DNA of 64,000 bases from Leptospira noguchii serovar Panama str. CZ214 (GCF_000306255.2 NZ_AKWY02000021.1:16001-80000), one strand, 5' to 3'; shown: positions 12,916 through 25,427, counted from the first letter of the stretch. Program-made: numbers and translations. Notes: generated by a model from the letters alone, not told the origin.

Positions 12916-13851
12916 ATGAATAGGATTTTGTCCATTTTCACTTTTATCTCGATTCTATTTTTAAGCGGTTGTAAAGAACCGGATCAAAAAATAGAATTAG
13001 AAAGTTTTGTCGTAAAAAACGTAATTCATCCCAATAACAATCCATATAATAAAGACAAAGTAGAATTGGGAAAACTGCTTTATTTCGATAAACGACTTTC
13101 ACTCAAAGAGGATACGAACTGCGCAATTTGTCATTCGGTGGAAATACGGGATTTGGAAAAAAATTCTCTACCTAAAAATAAAATTCATAATTCTCCGGCT
13201 TCTTCTTTTACAAACGTAGGCTTGTATAGGGACGTGTTTATGGATTCTCAGGCAAGTGATTTGGAAGATGTCGTAAAAGAAAGAATTCATACGGCGGTAA
13301 TGCTCAAAGACGAAAAAACGATCGTAGTCAGACTCAATCGTGTTCAAGCATACAGGGAACTTTTTGAAAAATCTTTTGGTTCTCCTGGAATAACTATGGA
13401 TCGAATCGTAAAAGCGATTTCAGCATTTGAAAGGACGATTCTATCTAAAAATTCTAAATTTGATCGTTATGTGATGGGAGAAGATTCCGCGCTTTCCCCG
13501 TCTCAAAAAAGAGGATTAGACGTATTTATGAACAAGGCGAAATGTTCTCAGTGTCATAACGGACCGAACTTTTCGGATTCCGAAAAACATACTACTGGTT
13601 TGAGTGGAGTCGTTCAAAAAGTGAGAACTCCAAGTCTTAGAGATGTTAGCAAGAAAAACAAATTCATGCATAACGGAGAATTTACAAATTTAGAAGACGT
13701 AGTAAATCATTTCGTAAATGAAAGAACAAATGATTCGCTTTTAAAAGAATCTATAATTACCGAAGAAGAAAAAAAAGATTTAGTTGAATTTTTAAAATCT
13801 TTGGAAGGCGAATTTCAACTATTAGAAATACCTAAAATACCAAAGGCATAA
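12916..13851 (+). CDS. Dihaem cytochrome c peroxidase (MauG/CcpA family), lipoprotein
   Basis: 311 residues from the ATG at 12916, which has AGGATGG 6 bases upstream; an in-frame ATG at 12907 has no such spacing. A lipobox FLSGC places it on the periplasmic face of a membrane. Two haem c sites are seen: CAICH at about residue 69 and CSQCH at about 210. Later KFMHNGEFTNLEDVVNHF resembles the family motif that carries the distal-domain ligand and substrate loop. It reduces hydrogen peroxide with electrons from a small cytochrome, or acts as a MauG-like oxidase. It stands alone between repeat-filled gaps. Confidence 0.9.
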   Translation: MNRILSIFTFISILFLSGCKEPDQKIELESFVVKNVIHPNNNPYNKDKVELGKLLYFDKRLSLKEDTNCAICHSVEIRDLEKNSLPKNKIHNSPASSFTNVGLYRDVFMDSQASDLEDVVKERIHTAVMLKDEKTIVVRLNRVQAYRELFEKSFGSPGITMDRIVKAISAFERTILSKNSKFDRYVMGEDSALSPSQKRGLDVFMNKAKCSQCHNGPNFSDSEKHTTGLSGVVQKVRTPSLRDVSKKNKFMHNGEFTNLEDVVNHFVNERTNDSLLKESIITEEEKKDLVEFLKSLEGEFQLLEIPKIPKA

Positions 13852-13928
13852 ATAAAAAAAGCCTATTCCAAAATATCTTTCGAGCGATCATAGAAGTTAG
13901 ACGCTTGAGTCTCAGGGCGCGTATTTTA

Positions 13929-14151
13929 ACGTGAGTTCAACGTAAGAAAATGAGAAAGGGTTTTCCAAAAATGTGAGTTTTATAATTTGTTTGTAAAATT
14001 GCGATTTGCGGTAGTTCCTACAAATTAAGTTACATTACAAATTTTTAAACATCTACTTTTTGTATATGAGTTCTCACATTTTAGAAATTGATCAGTAAAG
14101 TTCAGATTCCAGCTTTTTTCAGAAAAATGAATTCCTTACGTAAACTCACGT
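13929..14151. mobile_element. Family A MITE, copy A1, with perfect 7-bp target duplication
   Basis: Left end ACGTGAGTTCAACGTAAG, right end CTTACGTAAACTCACGT (inverted repeats), 223 bases, no coding capacity. Both sides carry TATTTTA (13922-13928 and 14152-14158). This is the cleanest copy in the window and defines the family ends. Confidence 0.85.
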
Positions 14152-14197
14152 TATTTTAAGATAATCTTTTTAAAATCAATCTCTTTGATAAGAGAAT

Positions 14198-14232
14198 AAA
14201 AAAGGCTCTCATTAGAGAGCCTTTTTTTTACA
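14198..14232. terminator. Bidirectional terminator between the peroxidase gene and ompL1
   Basis: AAAAAGGCTCTC-ATT-AGAGAGCCTTTTTTT: a perfect stem with A-run on one side and T-run on the other, so it can stop transcription from both convergent genes. It lies 26 bases beyond the ompL1 stop. Confidence 0.9.
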
Positions 14233-14257
14233 AACGAAATGTTATAGATAAAAAATC

Positions 14258-15220
14258 TTAGAGTTCGTGTTTATAACCGAATCTGTAGATTTGTCCACCG
14301 ACAACGATCGGATATGCAGGAAAAGGAGAAAGGTTTGCAGCTCCACCTAACGATTGAGTTTTACCAACTGAATAAGCAGCAGACATGATCGTTTCTAATT
14401 CAATGAAAATGTGTCCTTTATCGGTTACTCTAGCTTGAGTTCCAATTAAAAAGTTAGGGGCAATTCCAGAAGTTCTAAAACGAACGTGCTCACGAGTAGT
14501 GACCGGATCGGTTCCGTCTGCAATCAGGTTCGCAACACTTCCCGCTCCAGCTGCGGCTAAAATATCATGACCTCCTTTGAGGTTGTTGGATCCGTTTAAA
14601 CTCCATCCACCGTTGAAGTAATTCAAACCGGCTCCCATATACACTGCAGCATCTTCAGTAACATTTAATTTAATACCAACGGTTGCAGGAATGACGATAG
14701 AACTAAATCCCCAAGTCATATCTACAATGCTATAACCAGCAATATCTGCCTTTGTAATACCACCGGAAATTTTTTGAGTATATTCCGCAGCAACTCTCCA
14801 GAAAAAATACTTACCAAAATCGGACTCGTAACCTACCATTAGGTTTCCTCCGACCATGGCTCCTTTTGTACTTCTTGCATTGATAAATCCGCCAGTAGTT
14901 CTATCGAGAGTGATCAGTTTATTTTCAGCAGGGATAGCCTTTCTAGGTGCAATTCCTACATAATTTCCTTCACCCGTAGGCTTTCCTGGATTTTGAACAC
15001 AAGTAGGATCATTAGGGCCTACCGCACAAGTGTCTGTTGATCGGACCGGACCATAATAACTTGCAGCGTCCAAACCGTCTTTAGTGATGGTTCCTCCTAA
15101 TTGACCCAGGTCTAACTGTAACCCGAATCCTACGATTGCATATGTTTTTGCACTTAGGCTTGCAGCCGAAGAAAATACTACGGCTAGAATAAGCAACGCC
15201 TTACTTATGTTACGGACCAT
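14258..15220 (-). CDS. ompL1: Outer-membrane porin OmpL1
   Basis: 320 residues from the ATG at 15220, chosen because AAGGAG lies 7 bases upstream; a longer in-frame start at 15238 does not fit. Signal peptide ends near SLSAKTYAIVGFG. I recognise the protein directly as Leptospira OmpL1 from stretches such as GFGLQLDLGQLGGTITKDG, GNLMVGYESDFGKYFFWRVA and the end IYRFGYKHEL. OmpL1 is a surface-exposed beta-barrel thought to form pores, and is known to bind host matrix proteins. It is conserved in pathogenic species. Downstream is a bidirectional terminator; upstream is a 900-base gap with no coding frame. Confidence 0.97.
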   Translation of the reverse strand: MVRNISKALLILAVVFSSAASLSAKTYAIVGFGLQLDLGQLGGTITKDGLDAASYYGPVRSTDTCAVGPNDPTCVQNPGKPTGEGNYVGIAPRKAIPAENKLITLDRTTGGFINARSTKGAMVGGNLMVGYESDFGKYFFWRVAAEYTQKISGGITKADIAGYSIVDMTWGFSSIVIPATVGIKLNVTEDAAVYMGAGLNYFNGGWSLNGSNNLKGGHDILAAAGAGSVANLIADGTDPVTTREHVRFRTSGIAPNFLIGTQARVTDKGHIFIELETIMSAAYSVGKTQSLGGAANLSPFPAYPIVVGGQIYRFGYKHEL

Positions 15221-15703
<483 letters not shown>

Positions 15704-15704
15704 A

Positions 15705-15792
15705 GAGTTGAAAGTGGAGATTAACAAAACTGCTTCAATTGACTGTTTCCATAAAACAGAAGCTGATGGGGAAATTCATTTTTCAATGACTC
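15705..15792. mobile_element. Family C MITE, copy C3
   Basis: GAGTTGAAAGTGGAG ... TTTTTCAATGACTC between TA dinucleotides (15703-15704, 15793-15794), with the family core ACTGTTTCCATAAAACAG. Confidence 0.7.
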
Positions 15793-16079
15793 TATTTTTA
15801 TAGAGGTTTTTCGAAATATAGAATCAGTTACTAATTTAGAGGAAAATTCTATCCGTTGATTTTTAAGAGAAAATCTTTTAAGATAAGAATTGAGTTAGAA
15901 CGAACTTTTCAGTGTAAAATACAACTAAAATTGAATGTGATCTTCTGATTTAATAACAGATTGGATTTTGAGTCTGTCTCAAAACCTAAAAACGAAGAAC
16001 ATTCAATTCTAATAACCAATTGAATAGAATCCCTTTTCGAAAATTTGTTTTATGCGGTAGGAAAAAATTTAAAAGACGA

Positions 16080-16118
16080 CAAAAACATCCGGGCAAAAAG
16101 AAAAAGCCCGGATGAAGT
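16080..16118 (-). terminator. Rho-independent terminator of the thiolase gene
   Basis: Read on the minus strand: CATCCGGGC, an 11-base loop, GCCCGGATG, then TTTTTG. Perfect 9-bp GC-rich stem just past the thiolase stop. Confidence 0.88.
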
Positions 16119-16127
16119 AGAAAGTTT

Positions 16128-17339
<1,212 letters not shown>

Positions 17340-17556
17340 TGTTCTACCTCGCTGCTTATTTCGTTTTTTGACGATTTCATGAACAGCTGTTTAGTAAATT
17401 TAAGTATTTCGGTTTCCATTTTGAAGAGGCGGGGACGTTTGCAATTCTTTTTGTTGGAACTTTGTGAAAGATCTGGTTCAAAGTATGTTTGGATCTAGAA
17501 TAACATAAATTTTGGAACAAATCTAAGTATTTAAAGTGAGTTCGGCCTAAATATTA

Positions 17557-17654
17557 GAGTTGTTGAAAAATTCGATAGTTCAAATCAACAAAACTGCTTT
17601 AATCTATATTTCCATGAAACAGAAATTGATGGAGATTCATTTTTTAACAAATTC
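17557..17654. mobile_element. Family C MITE, copy C4
   Basis: GAGTTGTTGAAAAATTCG ... TTTTTTAACAAATTC, flanked by TA (17555-17556, 17655-17656). Just left is a fragment of an A/B end (AGTGAGTTCGGCCTAA, about 17535-17550), so this is an old repeat-on-repeat site. Confidence 0.7.
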
Positions 17655-17685
17655 TATTGAAGATTATCATTTGATTTCAAATTTA

Positions 17686-17887
17686 ACGTGAGTTTGGCGT
17701 AAGAAAATGAGAAAGAATTTTCTAAAAGTATAAGTTAGGCGTTGATCTGTAAATTCAGAGCCTTACATTTTTAGAGGGGCTGCAAAATTTCAGAAAATTG
17801 TGAGAGTTCCTACATTTTAGGAATTGATCTCTGTAAAGTTTAGATTCCGAATTTTTTCAGAAAAATGAATTATGGCCGAACTTACGT
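17686..17887. mobile_element. Family A MITE, copy A2
   Basis: Left end ACGTGAGTTTGGCGTAAG, right end GGCCGAACTTACGT; 202 bases. Body matches A1 (AAAATGAGAAAG, TGAGAGTTCCTACATTTTAG). No target duplication can be seen, so it is an older copy or has lost one flank. Confidence 0.7.
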
Positions 17888-17982
17888 TAATCAGGTCCTC
17901 AACATTTTGTGTTTAAATAGAACTTTATAATAAAAATTATTTTTTATATGCTGCTCGGACATATAAAAAAAACAGATTAAAG

Positions 17983-18076
17983 ATTACTCATACTATATAA
18001 TAAAGTGCCTAATATTTTACATAGAATCAGCGTTTTGTAATAGAATTAACGGTACTCAATTTTATAGAGATCAGTA
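17983..18076. repeat. Family D repeat, copy D3 (uninterrupted)
   Basis: ATTACTCATACTATATAATAAAGTG ... ACGGTACTCAATTTTATAG; reverse complement of copy D4. About 95 bases, an imperfect palindrome. The TGCTCGGACATA and TATGCGTCCGAGTAG motifs lie on either side (17950, 18160). Confidence 0.6.
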
Positions 18077-18312
18077 ACAATCAATTTTGCAAAAGATGTG
18101 AAAGCGCTGGCATCTAACCCAGATTTGTTGATTTTTTGAAGGAAGCATAAGTATTATTTTTTATGCGTTCGAGTAGTAAAGTAAGTGGGAATTTTTTAAG
18201 AGAATTCTTTTTAACATTTAAAGATAATCATCTTTAAATGTTAAATTTATTTCATAAAGGTTTTTGTTCAAAGTTATACAGTTTAGAACACTACGAATTT
18301 TTTTTGAAAAAA

Positions 18313-19491
18313 TTATCCTAATTGATTTTGGAATTCCAAGGCCATAGAAGGAGTCATTTGATGATGAAGTACATAATTTCTAAATTCTTTTGGAGGTTTG
18401 CCGGTAAATTTTAGACAAGCTCTTCTAAAAGAAGAAGGAGAATTGAAACCACTCGCTAAAGCTACTTCTAAAAGATTAATATCCGGTCTTTGTTCAATCA
18501 TACGTTTTGCTTCTTCTAATCTATGAAAACTTAAAAAATCTGTAAAGCTGAGATCTTTATAATTGTTCAAATAATAAGAAGCTTGATGAAGTGAAAGCCC
18601 GATATAAGCTGAAAAATCGGACAAACGAATTTCTTCGTCCAAATATTCTCTATCTTCCACAAATTTTTGAATTTTCTCTTCGATACGAGAAATGTCCAAA
18701 CGTTCGACTAAATTTTTAGGACTGGTTTGTAGAGTTTGTGTTTTACTATCTTCCGATTTAATTTCTATCAGCTCGCTGGAAAAACTCACCTTCCAAAATT
18801 CAGGATGATTGTATTCCAGTATGAAAAAATAAATAATGAAAAATCCTGTAAAAGAAAGTGCAAGAATCATCAAGTTCTGAACACCTAACCACATTCCAAT
18901 TGAATGTACTATAAGCGCTGTACAAAGTGTAAAGTTTTGAATCGGGTAATTGAGATAGATTTTTTTCATCTTATTCTTAATTACATATTGAAGATTAAAA
19001 ATCCCAGCGGAAAATTGTAAGGTAAAAAGAACCAATTTTCCAAAGTAAACGATTGAGATTAAGTCTTCTATCATTAAAGAAATGAGAAAGATTACTGGAA
19101 AAGAAAGAAAACTATATAGGCTTAGACGTAGAGGATTTTGTAAGGCACCAAAAAGATACATGACGTAGAAAGTGGAAGATAAAGAAGCACAAACCGCAAA
19201 TCCATAGTAGTAGGAGAAAAAGATGCGCTTTTCGAGATTTAAGATTCCATTTGGATCCGAAGTCATAAATGTAAAAGCTTTGCCGTGTCCGATAATTAAA
19301 AAGCAAGCGCTCATTAAAAAAATTCCTCGAACAAGGTTTAAACGACTTTTAGTTGCTTTGTAAAAACCAGAAAGACCGGTTAGAAAACTGATTACTATGC
19401 TTGCAGAGTAAAGATATTCTAAATACCGATTTAATGCTTCCTTTAGAAAAATTAAATAATCAAGAAAATTCAGATCCGGAAAAAAATCCAT
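18313..19491 (-). CDS. AraC-family transcriptional regulator with membrane N-terminus
   Basis: 392 residues. The first ~240 are mainly hydrophobic, with about seven predicted membrane helices (7TM-type sensor layout). A short linker rich in charged residues follows, and the last ~100 residues form an AraC DNA-binding domain. Its two helix-turn-helix parts read IRLSDFSAYIGLSLHQASYYLN and LLEVALASGFNSPSSFRRACLKFTGKPPKEFR. Such membrane-AraC proteins are frequent in Leptospira. The signal sensed and target genes are unknown. The ATG has a strong GAGGTGAG site. It has no close neighbours, so it may act at a distance. Confidence 0.88.
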   Translation of the reverse strand: MDFFPDLNFLDYLIFLKEALNRYLEYLYSASIVISFLTGLSGFYKATKSRLNLVRGIFLMSACFLIIGHGKAFTFMTSDPNGILNLEKRIFFSYYYGFAVCASLSSTFYVMYLFGALQNPLRLSLYSFLSFPVIFLISLMIEDLISIVYFGKLVLFTLQFSAGIFNLQYVIKNKMKKIYLNYPIQNFTLCTALIVHSIGMWLGVQNLMILALSFTGFFIIYFFILEYNHPEFWKVSFSSELIEIKSEDSKTQTLQTSPKNLVERLDISRIEEKIQKFVEDREYLDEEIRLSDFSAYIGLSLHQASYYLNNYKDLSFTDFLSFHRLEEAKRMIEQRPDINLLEVALASGFNSPSSFRRACLKFTGKPPKEFRNYVLHHQMTPSMALEFQNQLG

Positions 19492-20043
19492 TCTACTCTC
19501 ACCTCTAATGATTCTTTTGACCTAAGATAATTTGGAGATTTAAAAAACCATTTGTTAAGTCAAGACGATCAAAATAAATATTTTATTTCCTAAAAATATA
19601 AGACGAATTCTCATATCTCAAACCAAATCGAAGGATTTTTCTCTTAAGATTGGAGGAAATCAGTTTTAAATAGAAGTTACTATCTACTTAACTAAAAGTC
19701 TTTTCAGGATATAAAATGAAATAAAGGAGGATCCTGATGCCGTGAAATCATGAATAGTTTATAAAATGAGAATGGACTGATGGTGTAATTTTTGTGTCAA
19801 ATTTTGTTAAACGAAATTAAATTGCATTAGAAAAGTATTAATTATTTTTAATTTATAATTATTCTGAAACGTTATAAAGACGGTCTGAATTAAGAGAAAT
19901 TAAAAATTTATTTGGGACTATTCAGATAAATTTTGAAGATTAGATTCGAATGGATTTTACTTTGAATTCATATATATAAATTAAGGAATTTTGATTGGAA
20001 AGATTTTCGGATTGGCTCCTTTAATTTTTTGGAAAGATATTTA
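19492..20043. other. Gene-free AT-rich stretch
   Basis: No reading frame of note. A perfect ribosome site, AAAGGAGG, near 19722 precedes only a two-codon frame, possibly the last trace of a lost gene. No repeats recognised before A3 at 20044. The regulator gene promoter should lie near 19500-19550. Confidence 0.4.
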
Positions 20044-20247
20044 ACGTAAATTCGTGGAGAAAATGAGAAAGGATTTTCTAAAAATGTGAGTTTTTACAAT
20101 TTTAGAATTTGTTCATAAAATCGCGATTTGCAGTAGTTCCCTCAAATTAAGTCACATTACAAATTTTTAAACATTTATTTTTTGTATGAGTTCCCACATT
20201 TTAGGAATCTTTTTCAGAAAAATAAATTCCTTATGCTGAACTCACGT
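20044..20247. mobile_element. Family A MITE, copy A3
   Basis: Left end ACGTAAATTCGTGG, right end TATGCTGAACTCACGT; 204 bases. Internal GCAGTAGTTCCCTCAAATT and TTTTTAAACATTTATTTTTT match the other A copies closely. Confidence 0.7.
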
Positions 20248-20870
20248 GATTTAGAGTGTAAATGTTTATGAAAAAGTTTTTATTCCAAAGTTCTTGTTAT
20301 TTTACGTTTTAGTTACAATCATTTTTTTTCTGTCTTATGGGACCGAAATGTTTTTTAAAAGTAGAAACAAAGAACTCATTTGATAACTTGAAAATGAGTG
20401 CGATGTTCTAAATTGGATCAATGGAAATTTGACAAAATCAATATTCAGGAACCTTTATGAATTCTAAAGGCAAAGGTATTACTGAATATTGAATTTTTGT
20501 ATCTTTTAATCGAATTCAAAGTTCATTTTATATTTTATAGAATTCCCTTTGAAAATGTGGGAACTACTGCGTTTATCAAAAAGTTTTTTTACAAAACGAT
20601 TCCAAAAGGTATTTTATTCTAAACTGTAATTTGTTCCGACAAATCCCCTCATTCAAAAATTTAATTGCAATTGTAATGAAAGTCTATCTAGGGATGTATT
20701 ATTTTTTTGAGGGAGGTTATACTTTAACTTTTGAGACATTTTTATGTGACTTCGTATATATTCCAAAGACAAATTTGTACTGATCCCTATAATTAGTTAC
20801 CGTAAATTTCTATTACAAAGCCTGTTTTACTCGTCTCGAGTATCTAATGTTTATCCCAAAGTGCAGTTTT

Positions 20871-21111
20871 ACGTAAATTTGATAGAATCCGATGCGAAAG
20901 CGATTGAAGCGTAGAGAAACCAACAGAACGCTCTCTCAAACTCAGCGTCTCACTCTCCATGGATCTTTCGACAGATCGCGTTCTATAATTAAATTGAAAC
21001 TAAAGACTGAATATTATATTATGTTTCTTTTATGCAATTTATTGACTGGAGCTGAAAGCGCGGTCCGGCGACGCCGGATTCGACCTGGTTTTTTTTACGT
21101 AGAATTTACAT
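20871..21111. mobile_element. Family B MITE, copy B2
   Basis: ACGTAAATTTGATAG ... CAACAGAACGCTCTCTC ... GACTGGAGCTGAAAGCGCGG ... TTTACGTAGAATTTACAT. The GC hairpin is present (TCCGGCGACGCCGGA, 21064-21078). A family C copy follows directly at its right end. Confidence 0.65.
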
Positions 21112-21113
21112 TA

Positions 21114-21205
21114 GAGTTGTTGAAAGTGGGTGTTAACAAAACTGCTTCAATTGTTGGTTGTTTCATGAAACAGAGATGGATGGAGAATTCATTTTTTAGC
21201 AATTC
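21114..21205. mobile_element. Family C MITE, copy C5
   Basis: GAGTTGTTGAAAGTGGG ... TTTTTTAGCAATTC between TA dinucleotides, with core GTTTCATGAAACAGAG. Inserted at the very end of B2. Confidence 0.7.
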
Positions 21206-21360
21206 TATATTGAAATGTTAAACTATTGGGTTCTTTATTCTATAATTCTGAGTAGTGTATGTTATGAAACTGAGTGCCGTTGATTTCAGAACACTGTTTT
21301 TAGTACAAAATATTGAGAATTTATTATATAGTCCCGAATGGTAAAATTAAAAGTTTATAC

Positions 21361-21465
21361 ATTACTGATCTCTATAAAATTGAGTACCGTTAATTTTATC
21401 ATAAAACACTGGTTTCATGCAAAATATTAGGTACTTTATTATATAATTATGAGCAATAGAGTAAT
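21361..21465. repeat. Family D repeat, copy D4 (uninterrupted)
   Basis: ATTACTGATCTCTATAAAATT ... GAGCAATAGAGTAAT, 105 bases. Partial relatives flank it at about 21290-21340 and 21490-21535, leaving about 100 bases before the trhO start. Confidence 0.6.
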
Positions 21466-21663
21466 ATGAATCTTAAGTCTGATTTTCATTTAGAGGTAGA
21501 ATTTTAGGTAATCTATTATATAATTCTAAGTAGTTATCAAAATCGATGAAAAATTATCTAGGATTTGTGCGCTTTGGTTTTTGAGACCAAAACGAATGTA
21601 AAGGCCTAGGAACGGAGAAGAAACGCTTGTCAAGATAAGTCTTAATTTCAGAGTTAAGAATGT

Positions 21664-22743
21664 ATGGCAAATCAGAGTGATTTCCCGGAAAAGATTGAAG
21701 CAAAAAAACGTCCGCTTCATAATATCTATGGAAAAGAGATTCTTCGTAAACGTCTTGAAGAAGAAAATTTTTCCAGAACGACTCTTTCTTTTTATCGTTA
21801 TGTGATTTTAGAAAACGTTCAACAACTTAGAGACCAACTTTACGCCGAATGGGAAATACTCGGAGTTCTGGGAAGAATTTATATCGCAAGAGAAGGAATT
21901 AATGCGCAACTATCCATTCCTTCTCACAATCTGGATTTTTTTAGAAAAAATTTAGATTCTAGAAATCAATTTAAAGATATGCCGCTTAAAATTGCGGTGG
22001 AAGACGATTCCAAATCTTTTTTTAAGCTCGATTTAAAGATTAAAAAGAAAATTGTAGCCGACGGGTTGGATGACAATGCCTTTGATGTGACTAACGTTGG
22101 AAAACATCTTTCTGCTGAGGAATTTAATCTTCAGATGGAAGATAAAAATTCTATCGTTGTAGACGTAAGAAATCATTACGAAAGTGAAATTGGTCATTTT
22201 GAAAATGCAATTCTTCCCCAGTCGGACACGTTTCGTGAGGAACTTAGAATTTTGTTGGAGTTATTAAACGGAAAAGAAAATCATAAAATTCTAATGTATT
22301 GCACCGGGGGAATTCGTTGTGAAAAAGCAAGCGCCTGGCTTAGACATCACGGATACAAGGACGTCAATCAACTTCATGGAGGGATTATTTCTTATGCTCA
22401 TGAAGTTTCTCAAAAAGGTCTTAAATCTAAATTTAAAGGTAAGAACTTTGTATTTGACGGTAGACTTCAAGAGACCATCGGAAACGAAGTTATTTCTTCT
22501 TGTCATCAATGTGGCACAAAGTGTGATCGTCACGTAAACTGTGAAAATCCCGGTTGCCATGTTCTTTTTATTCAGTGTCCATCTTGTTCCGAAAAGTTCG
22601 AAGGATGTTGTACGTTAGAGTGTAAAACTATCTTACATCTACCCAAAGAAAAACAAAAAGAAATTAGAAAAGGGAAGTTGAACGAAAATCGTTTTTTTTC
22701 GAAATCTAAAGTCCGTCCTAAAATTTCAGAACTCTATCTTTAA
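21664..22743 (+). CDS. trhO: tRNA uridine(34) hydroxylase (rhodanese-domain), TrhO/YceA
   Basis: 359 residues (E. coli protein about 350). The N-terminal UPF0176 domain (about 40-130) includes [16 protein letters not shown] rhodanese domain (about 150-260) has [19 protein letters not shown] and the active-site loop [13 protein letters not shown] (Cys213). The end is Cys-rich ([21 protein letters not shown]). It makes 5-hydroxyuridine at the wobble base of some tRNAs, using prephenate-independent O2 chemistry in the cytoplasm. It is convergent with the BASS transporter, and the two stop codons overlap. Confidence 0.93.
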   Translation: MANQSDFPEKIEAKKRPLHNIYGKEILRKRLEEENFSRTTLSFYRYVILENVQQLRDQLYAEWEILGVLGRIYIAREGINAQLSIPSHNLDFFRKNLDSRNQFKDMPLKIAVEDDSKSFFKLDLKIKKKIVADGLDDNAFDVTNVGKHLSAEEFNLQMEDKNSIVVDVRNHYESEIGHFENAILPQSDTFREELRILLELLNGKENHKILMYCTGGIRCEKASAWLRHHGYKDVNQLHGGIISYAHEVSQKGLKSKFKGKNFVFDGRLQETIGNEVISSCHQCGTKCDRHVNCENPGCHVLFIQCPSCSEKFEGCCTLECKTILHLPKEKQKEIRKGKLNENRFFSKSKVRPKISELYL

Positions 22744-23648
22744 GTTTTTATAATAGAAGTTTTTTTAGACCAAAACCAAGCCAGAGTTACTCCTGCGATT
22801 GCGTGCCAAATTCCCCAGGTTGCGGCTATGATCGCCATACTTCCCTGACCTTCAAAAAACGCGAAGATCAAAACAAGACCTAGTCCTGAATTTTGAATTC
22901 CAGTTTCTATAGAAATACAACGGGAATCCCTTTCGTCCAAACGCATCAACTTTGAGAAATAATATCCCAATAAAAATCCAACCGAGTTCATTAGAAAAAC
23001 ATAAAGGAATACTTTATGAATTACGTTCAAAAATATTTGAAAGTTTGCAAAAAGTGCAATTAATAAAAATGCAGCAAAGATAATAGCTGAAAATATTCTG
23101 ATCGGTTTTACGATTTTTGCGGTTGTTTTTGGTAGAAATTTTTTTGTCAAAAGACCCAGTAAGATCGGGATTACTAAAATCATTAAGATTGCTTTGAATA
23201 CGTCCCAGGGGTCTAGGGATATTGTTTTTAACGTCGTTTGTACGGGAGGATATAAATTTCCCCAAAAGAAAAAATTAAACGGAGTTATAAAGATAGCAAG
23301 CGCAGATGAAAACGCGGTAAGCGAAATGGAAAGGGCGGTATTACCTTTTGCAAGAAGGGTGATAAAGTTTGAAATATTACCTCCTGGACAGGCCGCTACT
23401 AAAAGCATTCCGAGTGCGATTCCGGGAGAAGGTTTTAAAATCCAAAGGAGTAAATAAGTGGCAAACGGAAACAGTACAAATTGAGATAGTATTCCGGTGA
23501 TGGAAGATCTGGGTTTATCAACTAACAGTTTAAAGTCTTCAAATCTAAGTTCTAAAGCAATTCCATACATAATCAACCCTAAAAGTAGATTCAAAAAAGC
23601 TAAATTACTTTCATTAAAATGAATCCGAACGAAATCTAGTTCCTGCAT
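22740..23648 (-). CDS. Bile acid:sodium symporter family (BASS) transporter
   Basis: 302 residues with nine to ten hydrophobic helices. Family hallmarks are [30 protein letters not shown] (the first Na-site crossover) and [15 protein letters not shown] (the second). Bacterial relatives carry pantoate, 2-keto acids or other organic anions with Na; bile acid as the real substrate is unlikely in this organism. It starts 3 bases after the stop of the TauD-like gene on the same strand, so the two are translated together. Confidence 0.88.
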   Translation of the reverse strand: MQELDFVRIHFNESNLAFLNLLLGLIMYGIALELRFEDFKLLVDKPRSSITGILSQFVLFPFATYLLLWILKPSPGIALGMLLVAACPGGNISNFITLLAKGNTALSISLTAFSSALAIFITPFNFFFWGNLYPPVQTTLKTISLDPWDVFKAILMILVIPILLGLLTKKFLPKTTAKIVKPIRIFSAIIFAAFLLIALFANFQIFLNVIHKVFLYVFLMNSVGFLLGYYFSKLMRLDERDSRCISIETGIQNSGLGLVLIFAFFEGQGSMAIIAATWGIWHAIAGVTLAWFWSKKTSIIKT

Positions 23649-23651
23649 TTT

Positions 23652-24806
23652 TTAATCCGCCCAGGCTACAAAAATTTTCCTGGGTCCGGTAAATGGATGC
23701 CTTCCGTGGGAAATTGAATAGTTGTCTATTACCAAGATGTCTCCGTTCTGCCAGGAAAATAGAGAGATATTGTTCCAAAACGCATTTTGAATCTGTTTTA
23801 GTTCAGCACTTGAAATTTCTTGCCCCTTTCCGTAAGTGCAATGTGTATCTAAGTATTCTTTTGGAGTGGTTATTTTTTTGATAAACGTAAGGATTTCGAG
23901 AGTAATTGCTACTAAAAATCCTCGGATCGTTTTTTGACGTGCAAATATTTTCCAGTATTCCTTACGAGCAGCGTCTATATGAAACACTTGAGAATGATTG
24001 TGCCATGCCAATGTGTTGAATTCAGGATGTTTACGAATTGCTAATGTAGTATTTACAAGTCTTAGGTCGTCTTCGCCAAACCATTCTACTTTAAAGTTTT
24101 GCTTTTTAGAAATTTTTTCGACTTCGTTTTTATCTTTTGTTTGGAACATTTCGTCCCAACGTTTAGTTTTCCAAAATTGGAAACGGGATTGGCTGGAGGG
24201 TCCATCGTAAACTCTGGAATATCGTATTTTTTCTTTTTCAAATTTTTCTCGTATATGAGTTGGAATTTCTTTTAGTACTTTTCTAAGATCGGTGATAGGT
24301 GTTTCTCCAAACTTTCCAGGAGCTTTTCCACAGTAGAAAAAAAGTTTTTTAGGTGGAGAATCTAAAAAGCTCATCTCTGCGTGTTGCATAATAGGATAGG
24401 CAGGTGGGAGTTCCGTTGCAGTGAATGTATACTTTGTTACCTGATTGCGGGGAGACGTTCCAAGATAATTATTTTTTAGATTGGAATCTACGTTTAGAAT
24501 TACTTCTTCAAAGTCTTGGGGAGAGGTCACTTCAAATCCTCTAAAAAGGATAGCCCCATATTGTTTGAGATCATCAGTTAACGCGCGTTTGTTGGTCTTA
24601 ATCCACTGGATTAGAGTTTGTTTGCTTTTTTGTGTTGTAGAGTTTGGTTGATAAATTACAGGAAGTGGATTTTCTGGATCGAAAAAACTTTTTGATAATT
24701 CAATTAAAGAAGACGCGGTTTTTGGTTTTGTTTGTTTTTTGGAAATGTTTTTGGTTGAGGTTTTTTCTTTTTTTATTTTGGGTTTAGAAAAAGTTTTGGC
24801 TGCCAT
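23652..24806 (-). CDS. TauD/TfdA-type Fe(II)/2-oxoglutarate dioxygenase
   Basis: 384 residues. The first ~35 are Lys/Thr/Ser-rich and low complexity. The catalytic fold follows: [21 protein letters not shown] contains the H142-x-E144 metal pair (HxE rather than HxD, as in clavaminate-synthase relatives). The distal metal His and oxoglutarate-binding Arg are in [15 protein letters not shown] (H367, R376). It oxidises an unknown organic substrate with O2 and 2-oxoglutarate. The partner transporter downstream hints that the substrate or a keto acid is moved across the membrane. The ATG follows GGAGG. Confidence 0.88.
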   Translation of the reverse strand: MAAKTFSKPKIKKEKTSTKNISKKQTKPKTASSLIELSKSFFDPENPLPVIYQPNSTTQKSKQTLIQWIKTNKRALTDDLKQYGAILFRGFEVTSPQDFEEVILNVDSNLKNNYLGTSPRNQVTKYTFTATELPPAYPIMQHAEMSFLDSPPKKLFFYCGKAPGKFGETPITDLRKVLKEIPTHIREKFEKEKIRYSRVYDGPSSQSRFQFWKTKRWDEMFQTKDKNEVEKISKKQNFKVEWFGEDDLRLVNTTLAIRKHPEFNTLAWHNHSQVFHIDAARKEYWKIFARQKTIRGFLVAITLEILTFIKKITTPKEYLDTHCTYGKGQEISSAELKQIQNAFWNNISLFSWQNGDILVIDNYSISHGRHPFTGPRKIFVAWAD

Positions 24807-25427
24807 AGATTTTTTGCCTCCGAATGTTTTCCAGATATTACTTTAAAGTGTGAGTCTGGAAAAGGCCTTTTTGGATACCTTGAAGGATGGAAGATTTCGT
24901 TTGCAAGAAATATTTGATATAGTGGATATAAAATTTAATAAATTGAATTTATGAACTATTGTATTTTATTTTGCACACAATTCATGAATGAGAATATTAA
25001 ATAAAATCGCCTAAAAACACATTTTTGACATATTTTAACTTCCGCTTTTTGTTTTTTTGAATAGAATGTTAATAGTTGAATTCTGTTTTAAAAGAATTGT
25101 ATCTGCTAAGTGGGATGATTATTTTAGAGATAAATTTCAATTTTCGTTTTTTGAAGAGTTCACAACTTCAAAGATAGATTGGTAATCGGTTCTTGTATTT
25201 TGGAACCTAAGAGATGATTTCTTTTTTAGATTTGGGAAATTATTTTATAATGTTCGGATGAAGATTTGTTTTTAGATAGCTTGAGCTATTTAGTATTTAA
25301 GAATAAAATAAAATTATAATTTTGCGACTTATTTTATTATAATTTGTTTCGTTTTTCTTTTAATTGTTAGACCGAATTTTGAATCATGACGATAGGACTG
25401 TGTTTTATTAAGATTTTTTTATAGTTA
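24807..25427. other. AT-rich gene-free stretch
   Basis: No repeat or gene recognised before copy B3. The promoter of the dioxygenase operon should lie just above 24806. Sequence is strongly AT-rich with many stop codons in all frames. Confidence 0.4.

Noticed and set aside
19720..19760. Strong ribosome site AAAGGAGG followed by ATG
   Set aside because: The frame stops after two codons; at best a remnant of a lost gene.
20892..21221. 109-codon plus-strand frame
   Set aside because: Runs through family B copy B2 and family C copy C5. The peptide is translated repeat sequence with no ribosome site.
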